Assembly (NCBI GenBank): GCA_963930655.1 | Contig: OZ005619.1 | Coordinates: 23,238,371 to 23,302,370, forward strand | Origin: Myrica gale | Taxonomy: Eukaryota > Streptophyta > Magnoliopsida > Fagales > Myricaceae | Direction of reading: 5' to 3' | Length of the DNA: 64,000 nucleotides | In this document: positions 35,123 through 48,300 of the stretch, one piece after another | Position numbering within the stretch: position 1 is the first letter of the stretch | Layout: every line of letters starts with the position of its first letter | The notes under the pieces: model-generated | The model's database searches: none | What the model saw: only the letters and a program-made list of their open reading frames with translations | What the model was told of the DNA's origin: nothing | Translations under genes and position numbers: made by a program

Positions 35123-36328
35123 TGACGATTCCTACCGGCGTGCTCTTGTCCTTTCAAGCATTTTTAAAGCTTCGGGAAGGTTCCAATACGGGGCCCATTT
35201 TAGATATTGTAGACTGAAAATATGCATTTTACCTTCCCATCCGATTTAACACCTTGCTGTTCAGAAAAAAAGAAAAAAAGGAATTAACTCCTTGCTGATG
35301 GGAAGTTCTCTTTTCTTTAAGCTTTGGTCCGGTTTGGAACACAGGGTATGTTCATTTATACTAAATTTTTAAAATTTGCATCCTACTTTTATATTTATAA
35401 TTAAAATATTATAAAAAACACGTATTTTAAAATAATACTTTATTCATTTTTATAAATATAAATCACTTTTAAAAACTTGTGAAATTTTTACATTATCTAA
35501 ATATTCATAATTTTATCATAATACTGTAATTTTCTTCCAAATGAATCCAAACCCAAATCTCGTTTGGGTTGATTTGGGTCTCATACCCCATTGCGGGCCC
35601 CCGTCTCTTTCAGGTATCACTCATGATGGACCGCGTACCAAAACCGGGCATAGCATGCGTAGGCGGCCCAATTTTGGCGGGAATGCCCAGCAGCCTTTTG
35701 GGTAAGCTTGTCTTTCAGAGTTTTTGTCAACTTTCGGCCGTGCCTTTCGGGGACGAGAAGAGTTAAACCATAAGTGATATTACATCACCATATACAATTA
35801 CATATGGGTTCCAGTTTGCAAGACATTTTACATCGATAGTTGAAGTAGCGGGAGCTATATTGTCTGGCAGCCCTTACACACCCCAATATTGCATCCAGCA
35901 CTACCATTATCTACGGATGTCAAGTTACTTCCCAATCAACAGACCAACTAACACCAATATAATAATTAACATAGAACAAAAAAAGAAAAGGAAAGAGCAT
36001 TTACCAGCCATACTCATCGATCAATCCAAAAAGCAAAGAGCATTTAACAACATAAAGATTGTTATCGCGCTTTGTAACACAGAACAAAACTTTAAGACTG
36101 AAACCAACTACACTTCTCAAAAAAAAAAAAAAAACCTAGCCATTCTCATTGATCAATCCAAATAAGCAAAAAGTATTCAAGGAAAAAAGGAATGAAATTA
36201 AACCAGATAAAGGGCAAGCTATATTAATTTCCCTCTTTGCGTCAAATTAAATTAGTGACTGCAAATATTACTAAAATGACAAAGGCACTGCACCCATAGA
36301 CTGAACGACAGATGAACTAATCTGAGAT
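35123..36328. other. Spacer between the PPR gene and the 3' end of TWD40-2
   Basis: Holds the PPR gene promoter and leader, an AT-rich element at about 35345-35560, A-rich stretches near 35975-36135 and the presumed TWD40-2 3'UTR (about 36180-36328). No gene seen. Confidence 0.55.
35345..35560. mobile_element. Possible AT-rich MITE
   Basis: Very AT-rich block whose ends are weakly inverse (TATGTTCATTTATACT on the left and CCAAATGAATCC on the right). Resembles the other TGTTTGG-end MITEs in the window. No target duplication was identified. Confidence 0.3.
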
Positions 36329-39300
36329 TCAAGCAAGTGGGTCACTTGTTGGAACCGACGTGGGGACATTTGTCTCCTGACTCTCAGGAACATGGGGTGG
36401 TGATTCTGCTTTAGTTAAGATTGATGTTGCTTCGATACTTTCCCCGGGAGCAACTGAATCTGGATCACTCACAGCTGCTCCAGGGGCTTTACTGTCTGAA
36501 ACATGCCCACTTGATTCTGACTGCAAGGAAGCACTCATTGATACCGGTGTGGATTCTGACTGGAGTGGAGCACCAACTGATGACATAGTGGTTTCTAGCT
36601 GGAGCAGAGCACTCACTGGTGCCGTTGTGGACTCTGACTGGAGGGGAGCACTCACTGGTCTGGGAGCAGGAGGGGCTTCTAACAGCAGTTGCTTCCCTGA
36701 TTCCTGCTGTGAATGCTGATTACCGGAGACCGGTTTTTTAACAGAAATAGAAAGAGACAGAGATGTCACTCCAGGAGGAAGAATCTCAATTGGCAGTTTC
36801 TTCCCTGCTTCTGCCAGACTTGTAAGCTTGGGTTCCTCAAGCGAAGCGAGAAAGGCAGCCGCAGCATCTGTCTTTGTTGATGGAGTGTGCTCAACCTCCT
36901 TCTGCAGCATTTTGTTCCAAGCCTGGACCAAATTCTTCAATGTTGGTCGTCCATGAGCCTGGAAATATTCTTACAAGGTCAGAGAAAAGTACTAAATTTA
37001 GGTGTTAAATGGGTTCATATTAACAACTAATACGTGGCCATATACAGTGCAGACCCAAGGGGAGGGAAAAAAAGCTCATACATGTGCATGAAGCACAGCC
37101 TCAGCAAGCATCCCAGTTTCCTGCCATGCCTTTTCCATGAGAGCATTGTCTCCCAAAACAGCACCTGAAAATGCTGCTTCACGTCCCAGGCCAACCGAGA
37201 TCAGATTATTTACCAAACCCTGCAGTACATGCATGACATTGGTTTTAAAGGTAAGAATATAGGCATAAAGTCCCTAGTGACGAGCAAAATCAAAATCAAT
37301 CAACATCATGTCTTTTAACCTCAAGATTTGTGGCATTAACGCCCATTGAAAACAACGAAAATTTTGACTGAATGGCTGAAAAATATGCAACACTAACAGC
37401 GGACATTACTCAAGTTTTATACAGCAGCAACAATATGTGCGGTATCTCGTGAGAGAGGATCCATGGAAGTTATATGACCCCATTTACCATCTACATTGCA
37501 AGAAATGCATCCATGGGTGGAAGTGGCACAAGAGATCCACATAAGGATTGATTCAAACAAATACCCGTAAGCTTAACTATGAGTGATTTTTGATCATGAT
37601 AGTTTTTTCGTTCTCCTTACAAACAATAAAAGATGCCACTCCACCAAACCACGCACAACCAAAGAAAGTCAAACAAGGAGGAAAGAATATCCAAAGCTGC
37701 TGAGTAAAATAACTGACGCAGCAAAAGCTGGCCCAATCTTTCTTTGTTCTACTGCATATAATCCCACCATATCCAACTGAGAAATGGAATCCTTCTCCTT
37801 TCTGTTTACTGACAGCCTTGGTCGCCAGCACCACTCAAAACTCTGACTAAACTGTAAAGACAGTAAGTCATCAAGTAGCAGGACACTAAGCTCCAATAGG
37901 GGTCACCATGACTTGTTTCTCATTTCAGCATTTCAGAAACTGATCCTATGCCCTGATTCACTTAGACTGCGAAGAATGATCTTGCACATTTTTCCTCGTC
38001 AGAATGTTTTCAAAATGAAAGCAGGCAGATGACCTGTCTCCACGCTTTAGCATTTTCCCCCATTATGGGTTAAAAAATTGTTACAGGTTCCTTGCACAAT
38101 CTATGATATTCTTACATACAATATTTATGAAACTTTGACTTCGGCATTATAACTTTTGTAGGCATATTTTTGACATCAATTGACATCTCATTGTTGAATC
38201 AAATTGCAAGACACACAAACACACAACCCATTAGAGGTAAACAAACTAGAATAAAAAAGAACTTTGTTAAGTGCACTCATGCAAGGATTTAATTAGCATC
38301 GCCTTCACAACTATACATGCAATAACATACACAAGAAATATGCTACATCTAAATGCTTTTCTGGTTTCTCACTCTTAGAAACAAATGCTTTTTGGGTAGC
38401 ACTCATAGCAGAATGCAACACATACAAGACTATTACTTTCACATACATCAAAGAGCTCAAGGAGCAAACATGCAAGAGAATAAAAGTGAAAAAGACTGCA
38501 TACACTCAGGCGGGTCAATTCTCCATGATTAGCAAGACGCAAAGCTAGTCCTCTTAACTCATGACCCTGGAAAGCTCCTTTTACTGAACCTGCAGCAGCT
38601 AACCTCTTGAGAGCTTCGCGAGCAATTTCAACTTGTGCAGTAGCATCAGCAGCATCAATAAGATCCAGGAATTCCTTTGCAAATTTCACTATTCCTTGAA
38701 CAGCTTCCACTACATTTTCTTTCTTAGCTGTTAAACTGAGAATGTCATTCAAACCAAGTCCAGTAGTATCTTGTCCTATATCCCTGCTGTTGCTCATTAT
38801 AAGGAGGCACTGAAGAGCTCTTCTCAAATCATTGCTCTGCATGGCCAGATCAAACTCCAACCTACAGAACACAAAAGAGAATCGTCTACGCATATAAAAA
38901 GAGAACTGTCCAGACGGACGTCATTTTGAATAGCTAACATAGACATGTCACTTTTCAAAATATTACAGCTGTTACGATGAGAACAGAATCCAAAAGAGTC
39001 AGCTTTTCCCCGGTCATCCTACTCCTAAACTTCTCAACAGCTGAGAATAACCATGTATATCAAGGAAGGGCCAAAAAAGTTAAGAAAAAAGTGATGAGTG
39101 CATTCACCCAATATAGCAACTTTAGACGAGAAGCCATAGATCATGACACATGAAAAATTGAAAGGTCTTGCTGCACTTAAATTGATGCACAGCTAGTTTG
39201 CAACCACACGAGCTCTATGTTTTTATTATCAGGACACGTAAATGTTCAGAAGTGCCTGACACATCAATCATATTTGCAGATATAGGAGTCTTTCTTCCAA

Positions 39301-42300
39301 CATGGATAAATGTGCTTCGAACTGACAGAAACTCCGTTACATGGTTGGAAGTCTACACAGTAGTACACAATTGTAATCTAGAACAGCATAGAGAATTCTA
39401 TATTATGCAGCATACCTCTTAGATATTCCAGGCAAATGAAGTGCCTCAGTAGCATATCCCATCCCTAGCATAAATTGCGCTAAATCGTCATGATGCTCTC
39501 TACCAAGCCTACTTGCCCTGTTCAAATTGTAGTGTAGGTACCATAATATAGAAAGGCAAAGAGGACTACAAAATATCAACAACCATGACAACAATACCAT
39601 TTCACTGCACTAACAGCATCTCCATATGCAGCAAGACACCGGCAGCGAATACCAGGATGGCTTAGAGATAAGGCATGTGCACACATGTACCTAGCAAAGT
39701 GAATGCATCACAGATATCATTCTTGTTATTGGGAATAGACAAAACCGTAAACAGATCACTGAAAAAATATGGCAATGCTGATATATTAGAAATCTAAAAG
39801 GGCCTTCAAGGACCCTTGCCCTCTTTTTTTTTTCAACACAAAAATATCAAAACTCAAATCTTCTTATGTAAGTAAGAATACTGTACACAGAGACGATTGA
39901 CGAATAACTGTATGATGCAGTTATTTTCTAGCCTCAGACTTATAACTGAAAAAGCATCACCTGGAAAAGGAATGATGGACCCAGGTCTTGTATGAAACAA
40001 GTCCTAAAATCATTTACAAGAGCACAACCACAGAAATCAATTGTGTATTCACACTACGAACATGGCTAGACATACATAGACATTCAAGTAATTATGTATC
40101 CTTGCTACACGGGACTATAGGATTATAGAGAGAGAATTCAGTTTGAGAATTAGGATTTGAATAATGAAAAAGGCCAACAAAAAGCATTTAGGCCTTTGTT
40201 TCGGCAGGCTCGAATAAACTTTTTCAGGCACATAGGACAGAGCCAGACGAGAAATTTAAGAACAGTACGGCTTTTTGGGTGTGTGGGGCTAGAAGACATA
40301 CACCAGATCTTAGGGGAAGGCCAAGAATCCATTACCTATCAATTAGCCAAAGAACTCCATCTCTGACACCCACCACAACCAGTGGTCCAACTGGTCGTTT
40401 CTGCTCTGTCGGAAAACGAGTAACAGCTACAGATACCCCTCCACCACCAACAGCTATCTCATGGACCTTTCTGTCTTCCATTTCCTTCATTACTGCCTGA
40501 TCATCCCCCTCAACTTTAGATTGTTTTGGCAATGTTAAGAAAGGGGGAACAGAAGGAGCATGCTGAAAAGATGCTAATCGCACCACCTGGAAATGGGAGA
40601 CAAGGTTAGACTAAAAGCAAAAAGACAAGTTCTGTTCAGATGTTTAGATACAAGAAGACTTCCAGACCAGCAACCTGTATTCAAGGTATACAAGGTCCGA
40701 AGAAGTTTTTTTTTTGATAAGTAAGGAAAACTTTATTAAAAACTAAGAAAGGTGACAGTACACAAGAGCTATTCTGAACCACCTAAGCCATACAAGCTAA
40801 AAAGCTAATGAAATCAGAAAAATCCGAGAAAGGATAGCCTAGAACAACATTAGCCCACAAAAACAGAGAAATCATCAGCTTGCCCTTCAGCCCTACAAGA
40901 GATGAAAAAGTGTCATTGAAACATCTATCATTCCGCTCCCGCCAAATAACCCACCAAATGCACGAAAGGATCATCTTCCACACAACCGAAGCGAAGGGGT
41001 CAATAAACTTCCTCCTCCAACTACACAACACTTCAATCATTCTAGACGGCATAACCCAACAATAGTTCATAATGCTAAACACATGAGACCAAAGCTCCCT
41101 AGCAACCGTACAATGGATGAGGATATGATCCACCGATTCCCCACAATTTCTGCATAGGAAGCACCAATCAAGAACACATAAACCCCTCTGTCTGAGATTG
41201 TTGATAGTCAAGACTCGCCCATGGGCAGCCTCCCATACAAAAAAGGATGCTCTCATAGGGACGGAGGCCCTCCAAATCTGCCTCCACGGAAAACGGGAGC
41301 TAGGATTGCAAGAAAGTATCACATACATTGACTTAACGGAGAATTTACCAGATCTGGACCCCACCCAACACATCCTATCGTCAGCCCCACTTCGGGGGGC
41401 CATGGGAGAAAGAAACGAGAAAAAGGATAAGAAAATATGCAACTCTCAATCATTAGCTGCCCTGACAAGCTGAATATTCCAAGCCCCCCTAGAATTCCCA
41501 TCCCAATAGTCCGCCACCGTAGCATCTTTATGGCGGGCTAGATAAAAAAGAAGCGGGAACACAAGGCTCAAAGGTCTCTCCCCGCACCAAAGATCACTCA
41601 AAAAACGAACTCTACTACCACAACCCACCACAAAACGGATGTTCTCGATGAAGGTGATCCACCCTTTACTGATGTATCTCCATAGACTAACTCCGTAAGA
41701 ACCACCACTCTGGATGGTCCTCCACCCACCCTCCACACTCCTATATTTATCCACAATAACACTCCTCTACAAACTATTATGTTCAAAAGCAAAGCGCCAC
41801 AACCACTTCCCAAGCAAAGCCGTGTTGAAATTGGCCAACCGCCTAATACCCAACCCACCATTCCTTATAGGACAACACACTTTATCCCACTTAAGAAGAT
41901 GAAACTTATGAACATTTGCAACGCTCCCCCGTAAGAAATCCCTCTGAAGTTTCTCCAATCTACAAGCCACGGAAGAAGGGAGAGGAAAAAGAGACAAAAA
42001 GTAAGTCGGGAGATTAACAAGAGTGGACTTGATCAAGGTAACTCTACCTCCCTTCGAGAGGTAACACCACTTCCACCCAGCCAACCTCCTCTCCGTACGT
42101 TCAATAATGTCATCCCAAATGTGAATGCTTTTAAATCGGGCTCCCAAAGGAAGGCCGAGATAAGTGATAGGTAGAGAGGACACTCTACATCCCAAAATTC
42201 CAGCCAAGTCTCGAACATGTCCCACCGCACCAATAGGAATAATTTCAGATTTCGCAAGATTGATCTTAAGCGCAGACATCGCCTTAAATCATAGGAGAAG

Positions 42301-45300
42301 ACAACGAAGATTGCGAAACTGGTTCTCCTCAGCCCCACACGATAAGTGTATCATCGTCAAAAAGCAAATGTGAAATACACACCCCACCATGCCCTCCTTT
42401 AGTAGCGTTGAAACCCTGAATGACACCAATCTCAACTAACTTATTCAACATCTTGCTGAAGGCCTCCATAACCAGGACAAAAAGAAATGGTGAGAAGAGA
42501 TCACGTTGCCGCAAACCACGGGTGCCACCAAAAAAACCTTCAGGAGTACCATTCACAATAACAGAATATTTCACTGTAGAGATGCAAAACTCGATCCATC
42601 TACACCACTTGTGCCCAAAACCACATCGCCTCAACATGTAAAGAAGAAAACTCCAGTTAACGTGATCATAGGCCTTATGTACGTCTAGTTTGCAAAGCAT
42701 TCTAGGTAAATTAGAATGCAACCTGGAATCAATGCACTCAATAGCAATAAGAACAACATCCAATATCTGTCTTCCCCTCACAAAAGACACTTTGCGAAGG
42801 TGATATAATTTTATCCATGACCGCTTTCAGCCTATTGGCCAACACCTTGGCCAGAAATTTATAAACCCCTCCCACCAAACTAATAGGACGAAAGTCCTTC
42901 AACTCAACAACTCCTTGTTTTTTGGGAATCAAGACAATGAAGGTGACATTGAGATTTCTGAAAAATCTCCTCACCTGTGCAAACTCATTAAATGTAGAGA
43001 GAACATCACCCTTAATAATATCCCAGCAGGATTGATAGAAGGCCAAGGAGAAGCCGTTCGGACCTGGAGCCTTATCTCCATTAAGGCTACGCACAACTCC
43101 TGTCACCTCTTCCTCATCAAAGGGTCTTTCAAGCCACTCCGCTTCTTCTCCCAAGATCAAGTCAAACCTCAAGCCATCCAGCATAGGTCTCCAAGAGTGA
43201 GGCTCCAAATATAGAGAGCTGTAGAAACTCACAATCTCATCTGAAATCCTAACAGGATCCTCCACGAGTTCGCCCTCGACTTCCAAGGAAGAAATGAAGT
43301 TCGCCTTCCTATTAGAGTTAGCGACCTTGTGAAAGAATTTGGTGCATCTATCACCTTCTTTGAGCCATAAAGCTCTAGATTTCTACCTCCAGCTAATCTC
43401 CTCTATGTCTATCAAAAGGTTCACCTCCCTAGTAGTATTCAACTTTCTAGCTTGACCATCATTATCAAGCCTCCCTTCCTCTTCCAAAACATCCAAAGAA
43501 GAAAACTCCTGAAGCAACGATGTCTTTTTAGAAGCTACCTCCCCAAAGACCTCACGGTTCCACAAGAAGTTAAGGAAGATAACATGAAGGGATGTGACTT
43601 GCTTACCATTAAGTCATGGGATTAAACTGTGAATGAATGGGGCATAAATCTTTGCGAATTTATAACCTACAGCTCACCATAGTTCTACAGAAATCTAAGG
43701 TCCCTGAAACTCTAAAACATTCCATATGCTTATGGACATGCATCTCTTGAGTCCTGCTTTAACTAGCGGTTTGTTTCAGTATTTCTTTCACTTTGATCGA
43801 ACTGTAATATAAAACTAAGAACTAACCATGTTAGAATACAAAAGCTAGTTTCTTAGGAACTTAAACAGTTACCAAAGGTTTTATGCTATTGTATTTAGAG
43901 CTAAAAAAGAAGCCAATTCTAGGCACCATAAAGACAAACCAAATTAGTTACTTGCCATCTACTCAAATTAACAGTTGGAAACAACATTTAAGGAAAACCA
44001 GTCTAAGAAAAAGTCTCAACCTGCAGCATTGGGGGCCTCAACGATACTCTTTCTTGCGCAACGGATTGGGGACCTTCCACTGTGATTAGTGCCAACTCTC
44101 CATGTTCAGCAACGGCTCTCACTTGAGCCTCTTTCATTTTCATCTCCTCTTTAATCTTTCTCGTTTCTATGTCAATAGGCGCCACTCCGGAATCAACAAA
44201 AACACATCTAGAGAACACAACACAACAAGTACGTGAAGAATTGCTAAAAGCACTAAGAGAAAGAAAAGGCCCCTTAGTAACTAGTACTGACAAAACAAAG
44301 CATCGTTGACGAGCTATGATATTGTGACAGCTGAACAAGATTTTCATTTTGCTGTTTTGATGTGGTTATGAGCAAAATACTCCACCAAGAAGGCAGACAA
44401 CTCGTAGTTGCAAACTATGCAAAACTACTATGCTCCAAGTCCTCAAACATTCATCCATTTATTCAAAACACTGAAACACAACCATTAAAGTATTCTCCCC
44501 ACCAGTAATAATGGAACTGAAAAAAAATTAAATGAATATAATGCCAAGAATAAGTCGTCTTAAATAAAGTAAATTACTTGTTCTTATTATTACAGAACTC
44601 ATTTTATGAGACTGAAATGGAGATTGTTTATCTTTGCTTTGTATTCTAGCCCCCGACATGGTACAGCTAAAATGAATCTTACTATGATGCCCTTACATCT
44701 TTCCATATTTCTGCAATTACAAGTTCCCTCGCAAAAGCCAAAGTTTGTATAGCAAAACCACCGAAGAATCACCATTAGCGCTGAAGACACTAAGAAACCA
44801 AGATAAAACATAAATTTTGGATCAGAAACAATATCTTACTCAATGGTAGTTGGAGTAGCCACAAACAACTGTCTTCTATGCCAAACAGCACCTGTTGCAT
44901 AGGGAATTGCGACATCTCCTAGGTATCTATATTGGGGGCGCAAAGAAGATATGACAATGTATTGTTGATATACAAAAGCACAATACTCAACAGTTTGGTC
45001 CCATGCAGTCCACTCTGGCTGTGGCAGAAGAACACCAACAGGTTGAAAAGTCTCCCAACTGCAAATATTACATTAGTTGGAAACCCTCCAGAGATCTTAT
45101 TCAAGCAGTCCTAGAAATTGCAAAATATAGGCACTATATAATAATGAACGCCATTTGGAAACACATGGAAAATGACTTTGATGTGATCCTGGAAGCCGAG
45201 TTAGACCGAGATGGAGGCAGAGATAAAGACTTGGACAATAGAAAGAGAAATTGGTGTACTGGAAGAACAGAAGGGTACATTGAACCAGGCTCAAAGCAGC

Positions 45301-48300
45301 TTGAAAACTAGAGAGGGTTATGCTTGCTGCCTCACGTTGTATGACATGGCCAAAAATGTCAACAACGTTCTCATAGTTGGGTTCACAGCTTAGACTCCTT
45401 TACACTTTTAAAAAAATAAAATCTCATTTTAACAAAAGAAAAAACAAGTGAAGTCATTATAACTTCCATCTTCATAGAAGAAATAAACATCAAACCTGTC
45501 AGCACATTTCTATCAACTAAGCACATCAACTACAAGAATCAACTCAAAGTCAAAGTAAAAGCTAAAAGCAAATGAAGAAATCAAGAAAAAATGACCAGCT
45601 AAACAACAGCTTTAAAAGACTGGTCTAGATGCCATAGGCGATGTAGAAGGCTGATGAGCCAGAGTAAACATACAAACTGCTCTAATTTAACTGCTTCAGA
45701 AAGAGTTTGTCCATGAATTCTGTAATTGTGAATAGAAGAAAAGATACCATTCGTTTTTAGATGCCAATTCCTCTAGACATACATGTTATCAATCAAGTGA
45801 TCTTACGTTCCTAATTTCATAAAAACCGAAAAGCATAAATGATAATGGTTGCTAGATCTGCATCTTGTCAGCTTCACACGGTGATCTCAAGTATTTAGGT
45901 ATGGTATGCAACGTAGAAATCTAGAATTTTAACCATACAAGTTTAGAATAGATCACTCAAAACGTAGAGTTAAACTATCGTGAGATTAGGTACGAGCAGT
46001 TATTAATATATTTTAAAAGAACTGATATTCACCCATTCTTCGTAACTGTTCAAACAGTGAACCTGGCTTTGAGTTGTAGATTGTTTTGTAAGTATGTTCA
46101 AACAGAGATCAAATGACAGTAGAGTTTGTGTGAATCATGTTTGATTCGTAGTTCGATCGAGGACACAAGACTAGATCTCATATACGTTCGTTTCAAAGTG
46201 CGTTTGAAGACCATTGAAACTGTCTCCTGAAAGGAAGATCTGAAATCTATGATGTCATATACTGTGCTCGTTCAAATAGCCCATAAGTTGTCCAAACATG
46301 CTGCATGGATCTAAAAATTTATGGTTTTTTAAAGGGTTCTATAGATACATCTTGTGTTCTGACAGCAGTCACTTCCTTTGCAAGTATGGAGAACATTAAA
46401 GAGCTTCTTTGAAAAGGAAAAAAATAGTCTTCTTGATAAAATATTTGTACAAGCTCAAGAGAAAATCATATTTTTGAGATGCGTACATCAGTAATATTTT
46501 TCAGCGTCTAGATGTTCCTAGGAACATATTAAAGTCTCTCACATAAACCTTGACCAATCTTGAGACTAATTCTTCTACAACGCACTGAGAAGTTTTGAGA
46601 CAGGAACTGAAGACACCGAGGGTCAGCATGTGTGAAGAGCGCACCATTAATCTGAAGTGGGTTATAGAAGAACAAAGGAGCAAGGATTGTGGAGATATCA
46701 ATCAGTAGACAACCGTGAATGGTATATTAGTAATTTCAAACGGAATTGAGTCGGCCAATACATCTTTATGCGAGTGCTTTTAGGACTTGTAATTGCTCTT
46801 TTGTTATATTATTTGCTCTATATGACTTCTGTAGATATATCAAATAGGTAATTATCATTATTGTCAATTAGGATATATCTCACACGTGAAAAGTAAATCA
46901 CACAGAATTCCACACCCTTAATAATTGGCTGATAACCAATACGAAATTGAATCAACAGATAATGAAGAAGTGTATGAAAATCATTAGTATGGTTAAGTGG
47001 ACCTAACTTCCTCCCCCTCCCTCTAGGTGAGGTAAATCTAGCTAGTTGGTTTTCTCTATTGGGAAAATTCAATGTTAAAGTCCCTACTCCCTACGCGATA
47101 TTAGTAGAAGATTAATTATTAACGCAAAGTAGCTATCGTTCTGACCTGTAGAGCTGAAAATTTTGAGCTGCTGCCTCGGCAGAAGATCTATGAGAGGAAT
47201 ATCCATCATCGAAAGTAGTAAATGAAGAAAGACCAGTACTTCCAAACCCTGATAAGGGCATTGACTGAATTGTTGAAATAGCTGTTGCGGAAACAGGGCT
47301 GATTCTCCTAGACGTTCGATAGGCAACACCAAGCAGTGCCCCCCCATGCAAGCCAAGGACCTACAACAAGATAATTCCAGTGAAAAATGACGATCCAAGA
47401 AACCTGAAAACACAAGATTTTTTTTAACAGAAGAGACATTCATTTTCCGCGGTTTACCAGCATGAATTGTAGATCATTCCGTCCCAAAAGGACAGCCTTG
47501 CATCAAAATTGGATGCATTTTAATAAAGAAGAATCTCAACAATTTCCTAAATGCTCTGCACCCTTTCAAAGATTGGAAAATTTCTTAATAATTATCTTAC
47601 TATATATAAAAAAACTAATACATTTCAATTTTTTGACTTTTTAAAAGTTTAAATTTATTTTGGGCTGTCCCAAACAGGAAAGGACACTTCTAGAGAGTTA
47701 AATGATTACAAATGTATCCGATGCTCACTCAAATAATGGAAAGAAGATCATACAGATTAACAAACATCACAGGAGAGTAAACCAAGTAGAAGCAAGAGTG
47801 GATGAAGTGTTATATAAGAACTCCTATCACAACACTGTTAAGTACAGGAAATTGTGCATGGATTCAAATCTTCAAAGTCAATAATTTAACAAAAGGCAAT
47901 CTTATTCCTATCACAAAACTTCTAGTCAATTATTTAATAAAACACTTCCCATGGAAATCGAACAAGACATAAATCAATTCTCCAGGAAATTTGAAGTCTT
48001 CATAAAATTTTCCATTTCAATTTTGATTGAACTTCTAAACTTTTACAGCAGTTCCCAGGAAAGCCCAGACAATTACAGTGACATTGGAAGAAACACTTAT
48101 TATTAAGCATAAACAAGATGTTCCATCATAATTACGGAACAATGTCAGAAGCAAAAAAAAAAACTAAGAAATAGGAATTGAAATGAAAAGCTAACAACTG
48201 GGCAAAAGAGAACTACCGGTTCACTGCGGCCACCTATAGACCTCATTAATATATTTGATGTCCCATCATCTAACAAGATACGGACTTGAACAGAGGCTGC

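Noticed and set aside
40783..43565. Several ORFs in TWD40-2 intron 15 as genes
   Set aside because: They are frameshifted pieces of a single degenerate LINE polyprotein.
45800..46750. Possible insertion in TWD40-2 intron 13
   Set aside because: The sequence looks different from its flanks, but no inverted ends, LTR-type ends or target duplication could be seen.
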